Source: Sthenelais limicola
Taxonomy: Eukaryota > Annelida > Polychaeta > Phyllodocida > Sigalionidae
Direction of reading: 5' to 3'
DNA length: 64,000 nucleotides
Assembly: GCA_942159475.1 (NCBI GenBank)
Contig: OW804097.1
Location: forward strand, 37,584,298 to 37,648,297
Part shown: positions 10,047 to 22,639 of the stretch, piece after piece
How the letters are laid out: each line of letters begins with the position of its first letter
Position numbering within the stretch: position 1 is the stretch's first letter
The notes under the pieces: generated by a model
What the model was told of the DNA's origin: nothing
Seen by the model: the letters and a program-made list of their open reading frames with translations, nothing else
Databases searched by the model: none
Position numbers and translations under genes: made by a program

Positions 10047-10417
10047 GTGATGTTACAGGAAGATGAGTCCCAAGTCGCAAAGTTGATATTTTTAAAAGGT
10101 TTAATTCACAAGATCTTTTCTAGGAATGTTCTAATTGTTGTGTGACTAGAGCTGGACGATATATGAATATGTGTATGAACTTCATACATGCATCTTATAG
10201 GCCATATTATGCTACTTTACTAGTAATTGTCCACCCAGAAATATTGCAAACTTTGTTTTCAAAAATAAAAATATCAAACTTAAAATATAAAAACCCTTAT
10301 TCGATTTCCTACTGTTTACTATCGTTGGAATCGCCTTGATCCCATCTTTTCAAATAATGTTGATATCTCAAGATCCATTCTTTGCGACTTGTGACTCAAT
10401 TTCCTGAAATACATCAC
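10047..10417. mobile_element. MITE-2 copy with ATAT duplication
   Basis: Ends GTGATGTTACAGGAAGATGA and TTTCCTGAAATACATCAC. It is flanked by ATAT at 10043-10046 and 10418-10421. Confidence 0.8.
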
Positions 10418-10530
10418 ATATATCAAAACTGTAAATCAGAGCCTCAGGTGATATCTATAGGCCTTTAGACTCCCTGACCTGACCTTGCGTGGCAAACGAA
10501 AAGGCACTTTATGGTCTTACCCAGGACCAT

Positions 10531-10666
10531 TAAGTAGAAATATTTCAGGTTCGCAACTATTCGCGACATTTACAAATACCTGTATAATTTTAGAAAAAGC
10601 ACTTAGTACTCAAGTACTTTTCACCCATGTGAGTGTCCTTCACATATACACACACTCTCACACAGT
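10531..10666 (+). repeat. Dispersed repeat shared with 45197-45331
   Basis: This stretch (tttcaggttcgcaactattc and following, through a CACACA-type run) recurs in inverted orientation at 45197-45331. No terminal structure was identified. Confidence 0.7.
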
Positions 10667-10822
10667 TTATTTACTTCAAGTTTATACTCATAGTGATGCT
10701 TTACTCTAACCATGCACCAGGCCGTCTCTGGATATACTCATCAGCTAGGGACCACGAACTCTACCTGTCATTGTAACCTTGTATTTCATCCAGGGAATCC
10801 AGCTCTCTGACTGAAGATAAAC

Positions 10823-11058
10823 GGGTCAGGTCTTTAGATAATGTACAATTCACATTCACCAATCCTCTCAAATAGTCCAAATTTAAGAGAAAAATCAGGT
10901 TCAAAATACAGTACAACTTAACCAGACAGATTTTATTGAGTGAATACAACACAGAATATACTCAGATATACTCGGTATTTATCAATTTCCCCTCTAATTT
11001 AGAAGAATTTGAGAGATGTGTAGAACTGTATATTGTGCATTTTCTGATGATCTGACCC
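10823..11058 (-). mobile_element. MITE-1 copy
   Basis: Ends GGGTCAGGTCTTTAG and TGATCTGACCC. The flanks AAAC and AAAA are nearly a 4-bp duplication. Belongs to a subfamily whose inner end reads gtatattgtgcattttctg. Confidence 0.8.
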
Positions 11059-11165
11059 AAAACCTATTGCCTGGGTTTCTGGTTTCAGAGTGAGGCCTGT
11101 ATCAACGGGAACGGACTTGCTAATGTGTCTCAACCATATGAAATTAATCATATAATATATAATAT

Positions 11166-11895
11166 GTAATGTGTTTCAGGAGAATAAGTCACAAGTCGCA
11201 AAGAAATTATTTTTAATTACCATCATATTTGAAAAGATGAGAACAAGCCGATTCTGATGATAGTAAACATTATGATGTCGAATTGATATTTCTATATTTC
11301 AAGTTTGATGTATCTAATTTTAAAGGAAAAGTTTGCAATACTTTTGGGTGAAGAATCACTAGTAAAGTAGCTTAACATATTCTATAGAATGGCCTCACAT
11401 ATGCATAGCTATATTCAATACTAAGAACAGAGATTTTTTTTCATTTAACATTTTTATACAGCCATTAATGATAAGGATATACAGGGCTCATGGGGACGTT
11501 TATTTAGCATTGTCCATGATATTCCGCCAAGGGCTCTTAGGTGCATTCCTACTACTATAGAAGGAAAGGAGCAGTGAATGAGTAAAAGCAATTAGTAATT
11601 AGTGTAAGACGAAAGATGATAGTTGTTAATCTACATGATAGGATCAGTTATTCTGTCCGTCCGTAGCAGTGTGTTTTAGCCATCTTGCATATTGCATTCA
11701 GTCCTTGGGAGTTCCTGTGGTCATGGGATGTTCATTTAATTCTGTGGGTTTCCCCCTGTTAGTAGTCATATTCACGCTACTCCTAGCGCTAACATCTTAA
11801 CATTGAAAGCATACAAACAAATGGATCCTGTGTTTAGACCATTTTAAGGAATATCATCTTTGTGACTTGTGACTCATTTTCCTGGAACACATCAC
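11166..11895. mobile_element. Long MITE-2 copy
   Basis: Ends GTAATGTGTTTCAGGAGAAT and TTTCCTGGAACACATCAC. At 730 bp it is the second-longest MITE-2 copy here; the middle (about 11430-11840) does not match other copies and may be a further insertion. Confidence 0.65.
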
Positions 11896-13278
11896 ATTCA
11901 TACCAGTTCATGAAGGCAAGGCGCGTTTAATAGCACTCTAACATCTAGATTACTATACACAAATGTAGAATAGTATATCACTAGAATATCTAGTTTGATA
12001 TTTTTATTTTCGCAATATTCATGGTGAAAATTTAATAGTAAATTTGTTAAATATACTCAATTGGATGATCTTAGAAATGCTGTTTTGTCCCCAATCTGAA
12101 AGGATATTTATATGAAAAAGGAAAAATCCCAAATATGCAAGACTTTTCTTTTTGGAGGGAGGGGAGAGCGAGGGGGAGAGGGGAGAGGGAGAGCGAGAAA
12201 GGAAGACAACATGGCAGGGAAGGAGACATGTGTGTATGTGTTGCTATGGTGACCAGACTGGTCAGTGCGATCACTCATTCATGCAGCTGGTGGGGGGAAG
12301 ACAGTGGTTAGTATGTGCACCAGTGACTGACTGGTGTGCTATGTAACACAGCTATACTAACAATCACTTGTCTCTTGGCTTCCAAAATGTGTGACCTATT
12401 TCTCTTGTTCTGGACTCTAAAGTAGTCATTGCTTATAAAGCAAGTAAATTGTTGTTTATTGTCAGAATTGAGCAGCAGTTGTCTATTCACTTTTTAGAAA
12501 TTCAACCTTAAATGCCATAAAGTAGGTACTAGGTGAGAAGGGACTATTTCCTGGTGGATTGATATGCAGTGGTGCATTGGAACAATCAAGAAAAGAAGTT
12601 CCTCAAGTAGACTAGCTCCAAGCCCCTATAGCCTATTTTATGCAGCACATATTAGCCAAACTAATTACCTGTATATTTCATTTCTTTTGAAAGAATATTC
12701 ATTTTAATAACCAGTAAAAGTCCAAATAAAAAAGTGCAAACTCCACCCCCCACTTCTCTTACTCAACACAAGTCACAGCATAGTAAAATTGAATTTCAAA
12801 TGGTTGGCAGATCCCCTCCCAACATATTTATTTTAATAATTGATATGAAATGAAGGCTACCCCATTTGCAGCTGGGTGTTTATAAATTACATTTTATCAG
12901 ATGATTTCATATATTCTAAATTAGAAAAATAAACATGCTGTACAAGTCTACTATGTCTCCTTTTGTATGGGTAGAAAAGGAGTGTACCAGGGAGGACATC
13001 AAGGGAAAAGATGACCAAATCTTGACATAGGTGTCAGGGCAGCCAGACATGGCTTTTCATGTAGAGGAAATAGGACATACCATAGGAGACATAGGAAAAA
13101 GGTGCAGTGACATACTTTTCTGTGGTGATTATCTAAGGGAAATAGTGGAAAAGGAGGCTGACATGGGGAAATCGCCACTGATTTGTACCACAGAGGAAAA
13201 GTCTGTACGGATGTCACCATTAGTACATATGTCTACTTTGGGACACAACACATGCACTGAGATAATAAATAAACTGGC
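11896..13278. other. Intergenic; purine-rich tract inside
   Basis: Contains a GA-rich stretch at 12150-12215 (gggagaggg-type). No gene recognised. Open frames near 12152 and 13031 lack splice or domain support. Confidence 0.4.
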
Positions 13279-13425
13279 TTGAAATTTGGTACATATATTG
13301 ATACAACCACAAGGACTGGACACTCCAAAAATGAAACTATTCCACCAACGAGATCTTCTAAATAAAACAATTTGAATGATATAAATTTTGCGACTTGTGA
13401 CTTATTTTCCTGAAACACTTAACAC
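13279..13425. mobile_element. MITE-2 fragment (right end)
   Basis: Only the right half is present, ending TTTTGCGACTTGTGACTTAT and TTCCTGAAACACTTAAC. Confidence 0.6.
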
Positions 13426-13592
13426 TTTTGAATTTATAACTACAGAACGATAGCTCTCCTATCTATATATATATGGTATTGGGAAGTATTGACATCACAC
13501 TTCCGAACCTAGCACTGCTCATCCAAACGTAAGCCTAATTGCCTAGACTAAAAGTACGGATCAGAGGTGTGTCATACCTTTTTCTGTTTGTT

Positions 13593-13777
13593 CAGATCTA
13601 CATTCCAGGTCCCCAACCTTGCTTGTGGGGATCAAGAATTGACCTTGATCGAGAATCAATCTAACTCCCTGCATGGTCTAGTACGCGTTCCACGTGAAAA
13701 ACTTATGTTGAAGGGAGGCGGTGAGAGTCGAGGGAGAGCCGAGTTGAGAAAGAAATTGCCTCGACAACCTCAGATCG
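13593..13777 (+). CDS. Candidate internal coding exon, product unknown
   Basis: A 185-bp open segment preceded by a pyrimidine-rich acceptor (ttctgtttgttcag) and followed by a strong donor (gat|gtaagt). The frame reads STFQVPNLACGDQELTLIEN, continues through a segment with VRVPREKLMLK, and ends with a basic stretch RAELRKKLPRQPQID. It starts with the last base of a split codon and ends on a codon boundary. Base composition is more GC-rich than the surroundings. I do not recognise the protein and find no partner exon with confidence, so this could be chance or an old pseudogene. Confidence 0.35.
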
Positions 13778-14086
13778 ATGTAAGTGCCTTCCATTATTGA
13801 TTCAGAGCATCTAGGATATTCTAACCTTTTGGTCTGAGTAATTCCTTAAGGTGGAAGGAGTGGGGTGGCATTTCTCACAGCAATCGCAATTAAAGGTGCC
13901 AGCACTGAAGACATGGGTGGCGAAAATGTTATGAGGCAGTTGGATTTCCAAGCGTGATATGCCTTCATGAACATTGCTTTGCGACCTTATCACTCCCATT
14001 TATAGGAGGCAGAGGTTGTGGCGCGGTATTAATGTCCATAATGTTTCCAAGAACCAAATAAATCAGTGGAAAGGGAGAGTGACATC

Positions 14087-14296
14087 CAGTCTAGGTCCAA
14101 GGTTGAGAGAGTCCCTTCAAACGAAGGGAAAGCCTCTCGCCTCAAACCGCAAAGTGCTTTTATAATTCCATTCTAAAAATGTCATTAGATTCTCATTAAT
14201 ACGCCGAGGCCTAGGCCAGGAAACCGATTAGCGAAGTAGGGGTCCAATCACTCACATACAAATCTTATCTGATCTGATGGTTTGGGCCTAAAGTTG
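14087..14296 (-). mobile_element. MITE-3 copy with CATC duplication
   Basis: Left end CAGTCTAGGTCCAA, right end degenerate (TTTGGGCCTAAAGTTG). Flanked by CATC at 14083-14086 and 14297-14300. Inverted relative to the copies at 42-64 kb. Confidence 0.8.
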
Positions 14297-14455
14297 CATC
14301 AACTGTGAGATGTATCATAGGATGTTTACTTCTACCATGGAATATCGCCTCGAGATCTGGCTTTTTACATACCGACAAATAAAGGAAGAATCAGGTCCTT
14401 GCCAACTAGCCCCAATACACTGCAAAGGCACCGTCTACCACAATGTACCCAATCT

Positions 14456-14493
14456 AAACGTTGTTGAACATGTTTGCATGTTCAACAACGTTT
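14456..14493. repeat. Perfect 17-bp hairpin
   Basis: Arms AAACGTTGTTGAACATG and its exact complement, separated by a TTTG loop. A weaker inverted motif with TAAACGTT and GAAGACGTTCTTC follows at 14568-14615. This may be part of a fold-back element related to the one at 36862. Confidence 0.75.
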
Positions 14494-16199
14494 ACAACAC
14501 ATTGGTGTAGATGCTTTTTGCACTGATTACGATTTTACAATCAAGCCCCGCGCTCCCGTCCACTGCGCTAAACGTTCTGCTACATGCTTTTAACTGTTGA
14601 AGACGTTCTTCAATACATAGCATCTTCAATACTGTTCAGTCAAGGTTGCGATTTCCAAATGAAAAATAGTTTTCCCCACACAAATTAGGTCGTTTGGTTC
14701 CAAGGGAAATGATAAAGAGAAACACTAGTGATATATATATTTAGCAGTATGAAGCTTGTATAAATGGGGAAAATAATTCCCCCCTTAATTTTAATAAATT
14801 ATAACAAGAATAAACTGGTTCGCCTTATTTTTTAAATCTCAGTACAACTTAACATCAGTCTCAGAGTGAGTCTCTTCCTATGTAGGCCGATCTGTGATAA
14901 AACATTGATTATTACTAATATTAGCCTCACTGTCGTCATGACCAAGCATTGGCCCAATCGACCAATATACATTTCTTCAAAACACATTTCATCCCTTCCT
15001 AACAATTCTGCGTTATTTGATCACTGCTTATTAACATTTATTGTCCTATATATAAGACTCACCTTGTAACAATTGTGGTAATTTCTATCCTGTGTTTAAG
15101 TTTTGTCTTAGCTTTCAAAACGTGTGAAAATGATGCCGCAACCCCATATGGGTAGGGAAACGGGGCATCAACACATGGTAAAGGTGTGACATTGCTGTTA
15201 GTGTATTCTAAAGCAAGCTATAGGATAGTGTATTTACAGAAGCCTGATTATTGGCACACAGAAATCATAATGTGTCATGATAAAATCAGGAAGTAATATG
15301 TCCATTTGTTTTAGAACGAACAAGAAATTACATTCCAGCCGGCGTTCATACCACATTTTCCAGATGTAATAATGTCATTGATAAGTGGCACGGTCCTATT
15401 ATCCTATGATAATTTGGAATAATTTTAATAATAATAATAATAATAATAATATTAATAATAATGTGGTTAATCATTATTACGCAATCATTGTGTTGGCCTA
15501 ATATTGCGTAATATGATATAACATATAGGCCTATAGCGGATGCAGTGTCTGCAACTTTGTAAGTTTATTTTTGTTTTGGACAACTGTTTTTTTCTTTTTT
15601 TTCTCTTTTCATTTCGTTTTATTCTTTCATTTCGTTAAGGTTAATATAATATTTTAAACATTGAAGAAATATTCGCTATCCGTCATTTCTGACTATGGTT
15701 ACATTTGATTCCGTCAGTTTTAGCAATGCGTTCAATACATTAACAACATTTCAATAAGTACAATACCTGTTAATGTTTTAATGGGTTCATGGTGGTATTG
15801 AGTTCAAAGACAACACGAAATGAACATATGACTAAAGGAGATTAAATACCTATTGATATGAACAGGTGCATAGTATTGCGTTGTGAGTGCCCTGATATAA
15901 ACACTGGCAACCATTACTGTAGTGCATATTGCAATTTGAAGTGACTGATTGTAAACACCCTCTCTGTAGCAAGGGTAAGGCGTGTTGGGTTAGATGGACT
16001 GTAAACAAGTCTATATTTAGGCTATCCACAACTAGGTCGGGGAAATAGAGTTACAATATATACACCCCATGTTACAATATATTCACACACAATTTATATT
16101 TGGTCTCATAGCAAGCCCATATGCGCAAGAAATAACAATAACAGGCCTAGATGGCCTAGGTCCTATAGCCGGCAAAGGTCTACTAAAACATGTCATTAG
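14494..16199. other. Intergenic; ATA microsatellite
   Basis: Contains an (AAT)n-type microsatellite at 15424-15463. No gene or repeat family was recognised in the rest. Confidence 0.4.
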
Positions 16200-16346
16200 T
16201 TAGAACACATGCGCCACCTAGCGTAGGCGTGAAGAGGCGTAGGCGTAGGCGGCACGGTAACACCTACGGCACGAACCATTTTTAAAACCTGCTGATGGGA
16301 CTTTCTACTTCTGTAGCTTCAAGTTCAAGATCTCACAAAATATCAG
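16200..16346 (+). promoter_or_regulatory. Candidate CpG-rich promoter and first exon
   Basis: A local CpG-rich patch (gcgtaggcgtgaagaggcgt region) in otherwise AT-rich DNA, ending in a good donor, atatcag|gtaaga, after 16346. It could be a non-coding first exon that splices to 17891. There is no transcript evidence and no TATA box, so the start is not defined. Confidence 0.25.
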
Positions 16347-16721
16347 GTAAGAAACATTCATCATTTACAATATCAGTAGTCCTACAGCGAATGCCAGCCC
16401 CATTTGTAATACCACTGTTTTATACTATAGGCCTATAGCTAGTTTATTGTTTAAAACTTGTTATTACGCAATCCAAAATGGCGGCATGGCCGTTAAACTA
16501 GAGTAATTTAAAGTAGGCCAAGTACACTGTTTGCCGTTCGCATTATCTGCCAGTCATGTCTGCCGTCAGTCCTTCCTCAGAGGAGAGGGAGACAATTAAG
16601 GGGAGCCCAATCTCACCCCGACGGAAAATAGTCACCTAACATATAGTATACATAATATACAGTATACATAAGATACAGTATACATAACACAGAATTATCT
16701 ACAGAACAATTCTCTGTCTTC

Positions 16722-16756
<35 letters not shown>

Positions 16757-17890
16757 TGTCTCTCTCTATGTCTCTCTACACATAGCGCCGCTCATTACTC
16801 ATTATGAAACTATAACTAATTCGGCTAAATAATGTCTAAAATTATGTCCAAATACTTATGCTCATTACTCGAAAGCTATTTGAGCCTTTTCCACAATTTA
16901 AAATGTATTAAATACCCGAACATATCTATTTGACTGTCCTAAAATCATATAATTATTGAATCATTATCTGTACCTCATTTGGCAATCGTTGCTAGTATGG
17001 TATCATAGATGGTAAATATTTTACAATATGAAATAGATATAATATTAGATTTTAATCAGCATGTAACGTCTGTACAGGCAAGTTAATTAAGGCTATAAAC
17101 TTGTATTTATACCAGACGAACCGGTAATATGTCAGCATTACAGGGCTTTTTATAGTATTCCAATCCGTTGGGAAATGGCGACACAGTGGCCCAATATGTC
17201 AACGGCCAACTTCAGAACGACCCATAGTTTACGCAGGTAAAAGGGAATGTAACAATTTAGATTGAGACTTGAAAACAATCGTTGAACATAGGCAGTTAAC
17301 AAGCACTCATGGAAAGATATAGAGAATCGCGTATGATAAACAACAACAATTGAATTGTTTTTAGACTTGCCCTGTTTTTATCCTCTGCGGATTACCGAAT
17401 ATAATTGTATTCCAGTAGCAGTGTTGATCTGGATATGGTGACCAATAGACTTGCTTTGTATATATGAAAATATTTGTAGTATCGATCTGTTTTCTTGCAA
17501 TTGTTCACATGTACCTATTACAAATTATGTATAATGATGATTGAAGAAGTTTTCATTCATAGAATTTATTTTGGGAGCACATGTACCATCGATTGTGATT
17601 TCATATTATATTTGAACGTTAAGGCAATGCATGAAATATAGCTGTGTGGACAGTTAGGCGTGTTTTTCTACCCCTTGATTAATTGGAATTGTTAAATGTC
17701 ACGGCCAATAAAAATATTTAAAAAAAAAATATGTGAAGCCCAACACAAAATACCAAACAGTATTCCCTCAATTAGAGATAGGGTGGCAAACACACCTGCA
17801 TGGGGTACATACTTTGTTTCCTATGATTCAAAGAAGCATTTATTCAAAGATAATCACAACTCATGCATAAGTGGATATTCTTTATTTCAG
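16347..17890. other. Putative intron or intergenic; CT microsatellite
   Basis: Holds a C-run and (CT)n tract at 16722-16757, and short TATACATA repeats near 16643-16688. No gene recognised. Confidence 0.4.
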
Positions 17891-18017
17891 ATCTACATTG
17901 TTGGCAGAGGAGTATTAAAGCTAGGCCTACACTATAGCAAAAACAAGTCCTCGTATCAGAGATGGAATCTGGTCTCAGTAGTTTATGGATGGACAAGTAT
18001 CCTGGAGATATTAAGAT
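17891..18017 (+). CDS. Candidate exon, product unknown
   Basis: Acceptor ttctttatttcag and donor gat|gtaagt bound 127 bp. One frame is open throughout. A different frame starts at an ATG in good context (agagATGG, 17966) and reads MESGLSSLWMDKYPGDIK into the donor, which would suit a first coding exon. The frame choice is undetermined and the downstream exon would lie beyond the satellite arrays. Not recognised as a known protein. Confidence 0.3.
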
Positions 18018-18054
18018 GTAAGTCAATGTGCGTTGTTTTTGTTTTTTTTAAAAA

Positions 18055-18556
18055 AAACCCTCACCCCTACGTCCCACCCTTAATCACACACCCCACCCCT
18101 ACGTCCCACCCTTAATCACACACCCCACCTCTCACCCCTACACCCCATCCCTCACTCACACACCCCACCCCTCACCCCTACGTCCCACCCTTAATCACAC
18201 ACTCCACCCCTCACCCCTACACCCCACCCTTAATCACCCCCCCCCACCCCCCACCCCTACGTCCCACCCTTAATCACACACCCCACCCCTCACCCCTACA
18301 CCCCATCCCTCACTCACACACCCCACACCCCACCCCTACGTCCCACCCTTAATCACACACTCCACCCCTCACCCCTACACCCCATCCCTCACTTACACCC
18401 CCCACCCCCCACCCCCCACCCCTACGTCCCACCCTTAATCACACACCCCACCCCTCACCCCTACACCCCATCCCTCACTCACACACCCCACCCCTCACCC
18501 CTACGTCCCACCCTTAATCACCCCCCCCCCCCACCCCCCACCCCTACGTCCCACCA
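18055..18556 (+). repeat. C-rich tandem array
   Basis: Degenerate units built from caccccacccctcacccctacgtcccaccc-type pieces, with interspersed TTAATCACA. The strand is almost free of G. It joins the GATATC array through caccaagaaa. The same array type recurs at 31139-31760. Confidence 0.9.
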
Positions 18557-19437
18557 AGAAAGCTGATATCAGCCCGATATCAGAATCTGATATCAGATCT
18601 GATATCAGATAGGCATGTCATTCTGATATCAGGCTGATATCAGGCTGATATCAGATTACAATGAGCAAGAAATTTTTACATACTAAGAAATATGCATGCA
18701 AAAAGGGGGTTTCAAGCTCTTCTGTTCAAAGTTTGCTGAAATAAGAATTTTTAAAGATTTTAGAATTTTTTTTATATCAGATTCTGATATAAGACTGATA
18801 TCAGGCTGATATCAACTTCTGATATAAAAAAAATTATCTGCAGATGCTTTGATTATCCTCTCATGTACCTAATTCAAGCTCTCCTTAAATATATTTTCCA
18901 AAATTCTTGCTGAAATAGGATTTTTTAAAGATTTTAGAATTTTTACCATATCAGATCTGATATCAGATGGATATCATTCTGATATCACTTCTGATGAAAA
19001 TGAAAGTATTTGCGGATGCTTTGATTGTCCTCTCATGTACCTAATTCAAGCTCTCCTTAAATATATTTCCCAAAATTCTTGCTGAAATAGGAATTTTTAA
19101 AGATTTTAGAATTTTTTCCATATCAGATCTGATATCAGATGGATATCATTCTGATATCAATTTCTGATGAAAATGAAAGTGTTTGCGGACGCTTTGATTG
19201 TCCTTTCATGTATCTAATTCAAGCTCTCCCTAAATATATTTCCCCAAATTCTTGCTGAAATAGGAATTTTTAAAGATTTTAGAATTTTTTCCATATCAGA
19301 TCTGATATCAGATGGATATCATTCTGATATCAATTTCTGATGAAAATGAAAGTATTTGCGGATGCTTTGATTGTCCTCTTATGTACCTAATTCAAGCTCT
19401 CCTTAAATATATTTCCCAAAATTCTTTGAATTTTCGA
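18557..19437 (+). repeat. ~172-bp tandem repeat with GATATC palindromes
   Basis: About four and a half copies. The marker gctttgattgtcctctcatg recurs near 18846, 19018, 19191 and 19364. Each unit carries a cluster of overlapping TGATATCAGATCTGATATCA palindromes. Confidence 0.85.
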
Positions 19438-19864
19438 TCGGCCCTATATCAGATCTGATATTGAGCCGATATCAGACCGATATAATTTCTGATATCAGAT
19501 CTGATATTGAGCCGATATCGTATCAATACTATTTCTGATGTCGGTTTCTGATATTGAGCCGATATCATTCCAATACTATTTCTGATATCAGTTCTGATAT
19601 TGAGCCGATATAATACCAATACTATTTCTGATATCAGTTCTGATATTAAGCCGATATCATACCAATACTATTTCTGATATCAGTTTCTGATATTGAGCCG
19701 ATATCATACCAATACTATTTCTGATATCAGTTCTGATATTGAGCCGATATCATACCAATACTATTTCTGATATCAGTTTCTGATATTGAGCCGATATCAT
19801 ACCAATACTATTTCTGATATCAGTTTCTGATATTGAGCCGATATCATACCATATACTATTTCTG
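19438..19864 (+). repeat. 47-bp GATATC-rich tandem array
   Basis: Units contain TTCTGATATTGAGCCGATAT followed by CATACCAATACTATT. Eight to nine copies of 46-47 bp. Confidence 0.9.
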
Positions 19865-20479
19865 ATTTCGATCTTTAAGTCAAAATAGTCGATTGTAAAG
19901 TAAAAAATAGTCAATTGTAGTCAGAATAATCTATTGTAAAGTCCGAAAAGTCTATCGTAAAGTTGAAATAATCAATTGTTAAGTTGAAATAGTCAATCGT
20001 TAAGTCAGAAATGTCAATCGAAAAGTCAAAATAATCAATCGTAATGTCAAAATAGTCAATTAGAGAGTCAGAATAGTCACTTGTAAAGTCAAAATAGTCA
20101 ATCGTAAAGTCTGAAATGTTTATCGTAAAGTTGAAATAGTCAATTGTTAAGTCGAAATAGTCAATCGTAAAATTAGAATAGTCAATCGTAAAGTCAGAAA
20201 AGTCAATCATAAAGACCGAAATAGTGAATTGTAAAGTCACAAAAGTTGATTGTTAAGTCAAAATAGTCAATCGTAAAATCAAAATAGTCAATCGTAAGTC
20301 AAAATAGTCAATCGTAGTCAGAATAGTCTATTGTAAAGTTGAAATAGTCAATTGTTAAGTCAAAATAGTCAATCGTAAGGTCAGAAAAGTCAATCGTAGG
20401 CCTAAAGTTGAAATAGCCGATCGTAAAGTCACAAAAGTTGATCATCAAGTCAAAATAGGGATCGTAAAGTCAAAATATT
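19865..20479 (+). repeat. 21-bp AAAGTC...CAATCGT tandem array
   Basis: Degenerate units of the form AAAGTCAAAATAGTCAATCG plus T. Because the unit is a multiple of three, all frames on the minus strand give repetitive pseudo-peptides (FDFTIDY-like) that are not genes. Confidence 0.9.
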
Positions 20480-21920
20480 GTACCTAATTCATACAATTCA
20501 TTTGTGTTAATAGAATTAATTGCTGACTCTAACTGAATGTCTTCAGTCTTGGTTTCTTGGACCATGGATTTCAATTACTTAATCAAACAATCCCACATAC
20601 AACAATTCATGCTCTCCTTTAAAGACAATCAAGAAAATGCTATTACAAAAGTTTTTCTCAGCTCACATCAGATCCCGTATTTTCGATCGGCCCTATATCA
20701 GTTCTGATATTGAGCCGATATCGTACGGTACCGATACTATTTCTGATATCAGTTTCTGATATTGAGCCGATATCGGACCGATACTATTTCTGATATCAGT
20801 TTCTGATATTGAGCCGATATCGTACCAATACTATTTCTGATATCAGTTTCTGATATTGAGCCGATATCGTACCGATACTATATTCTGATATCAGTTTCTG
20901 ATATTGAGCCGATATCGTACCGATACTATTTCTGATATCAGTTTCAGATATTGAGCCGATATCGTACCGATACTATTTCTGATTTCGATCGTTAAGTCAA
21001 AATAGTCTATCGTAAAGTAAAAAATAGTCAATCGTAGTCAGAATAATCTATTGTAAACTCAGAAAAGTTGATCGTAAATTTGAAATAGTCAATTGTTAAG
21101 TCGAACTAGTCAATCGTAAAGTCATAAATGTTTATCGTAAAGTTGAAATAGTCAATTGTTAAGTCAAAATAGTCAATCGTAAAGTCAAAATATTGTACCT
21201 AATTCATACAATTTATTTGTGTAAATAAAATTGCTAACTCTAACTTAATGTCTTCAGTCTTGGTTTCTTGGACCATGGATTTCAATTACTTAATCAAACA
21301 ATCCCACATACAACAATTCATGCTCTCCTTTAAAGAAAATCAAGAAAATGCTATTACAAAAGTTTTTCTCGGCTCACATCAGATCCCGTGTTTTCGATCG
21401 GCCCTATATCAGTTCTGATATTGAGCCGATATTGTACGGTACCGATACTATTTCTGACATCAGTTTCTGATATTGAGCCGATATCGTACCGATACTATAT
21501 TCTGATATCAGTTTCTGATATTGAGCCGATATCGTACCGATACTATTTCTGATATCAGTTTCTGATATTGAGCCGATATCATACCTATACTTTTTCTGAT
21601 TTCGATCGTTAAGTCAAAATAGTCTGTCGTAAAGTAAAAAATAGTCAATCGTAGTCAGAATAATCTATTGTAAACTCAGAAAAGTTGATCGTAAAGTAGA
21701 AATAGTCAATTGCTAAGTCGAAAATAGTCAATCGTAAAGTCAGCAAAGTCGAAATAGTTGATTGTAAAGTCACAAAATTTGATCGTAAAGTCAAAATAGT
21801 CGATCGTAGAGTCAGTATAGTCTATCGTAAAGTCAAAATAGTAGATCATAAAGTCAGAAAAGTCTATCGTAAAGTTGAAATAGTCAATTGTTAAGTCAAA
21901 ATAGTCAATCGTAAGCATAG
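20480..21920 (+). repeat. Higher-order repeat of ~706 bp, two copies
   Basis: Each copy holds a single-copy-like segment (with ttcagtcttggtttcttgga), then 47-bp GATATC units, then 21-bp units. The marker tattgtacctaattcataca occurs near 20485 and again near 21191. The second copy ends in 21-bp units at about 21920. Confidence 0.8.
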
Positions 21921-22619
21921 TTAGTCGAAACTTTAGGCCTAATTATTTCTGATAACATTTGCACATAACGCTAACATTATTGAAATATTTAAAATATTAA
22001 AATATGAACTTAAAATATTAAAATATGAACTTAAATTGTACTCCTATGCATAGGCTACCGTATAGAACTTTACATGATACCATTTTGACAAACATGAAAA
22101 AATAATCCATGTTAACTCAACACTCCTTTATAATAATAATATTATAAGAATCATTAAGATTCAGAGGAATATCCGGGGGATACCATGCATTTATATATGC
22201 TTCTGTGAATTTGCCACACCTGTCAACGGTAGGCTACCTAGGGCCTACTTATGCACTGGCAACATCTTAGATCATCCTTGAAGGATAGTGCGTTTTTCTG
22301 TAACTTATTAAATATGAAACCTGAATGAAATAAAAAACATTAAAAATAAAATATTTATCTCATAACAATTGTAGGAGAATCAACCACATTTCCTTAAAAT
22401 TTAAGTTAAAATCACAAGTTCATATTATAGCCTAGGCCTAGGCCTAGGCCTATTTAAAGAGCTCTGCATTCTGAGCTATTATGACTGACAGAATCTCACC
22501 AAATTAACTCATGTTAAGACTTATAGGTCTGAATTCATCAATATAGATAGATAGATAATAGAGCAATCTTATTTATCAAAAAAGAGGAATACTATGGGAT
22601 CGTTGCCTGGCTTGCCACA
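21921..22619. other. Intergenic; GGCCTA microsatellite
   Basis: A short (GGCCTA)n run lies at 22431-22452. No coding sequence seen. Confidence 0.4.
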
Positions 22620-22639
22620 CTTGTTTTACAACTTACAAG

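Noticed and set aside
13031..13282. 83-codon plus-strand ORF
   Set aside because: Repetitive GGAGACATAGG-like composition, overlapping minus-strand frames, and no motif or splice support.
14520..14590. Possible tRNA-like segment
   Set aside because: No A-box/B-box pair or cloverleaf could be traced.
17960..18017. Resemblance of LWMDKY to the replication factor C N-terminus (LWVDKY)
   Set aside because: The match ends after six residues; the following PGDIK does not fit.
19911..20240. 109-codon minus-strand ORF with DFTIDY repeats
   Set aside because: It is a translation of the 21-bp satellite; the multiple-of-three unit keeps frames open by itself. The same applies to 21706-21918.
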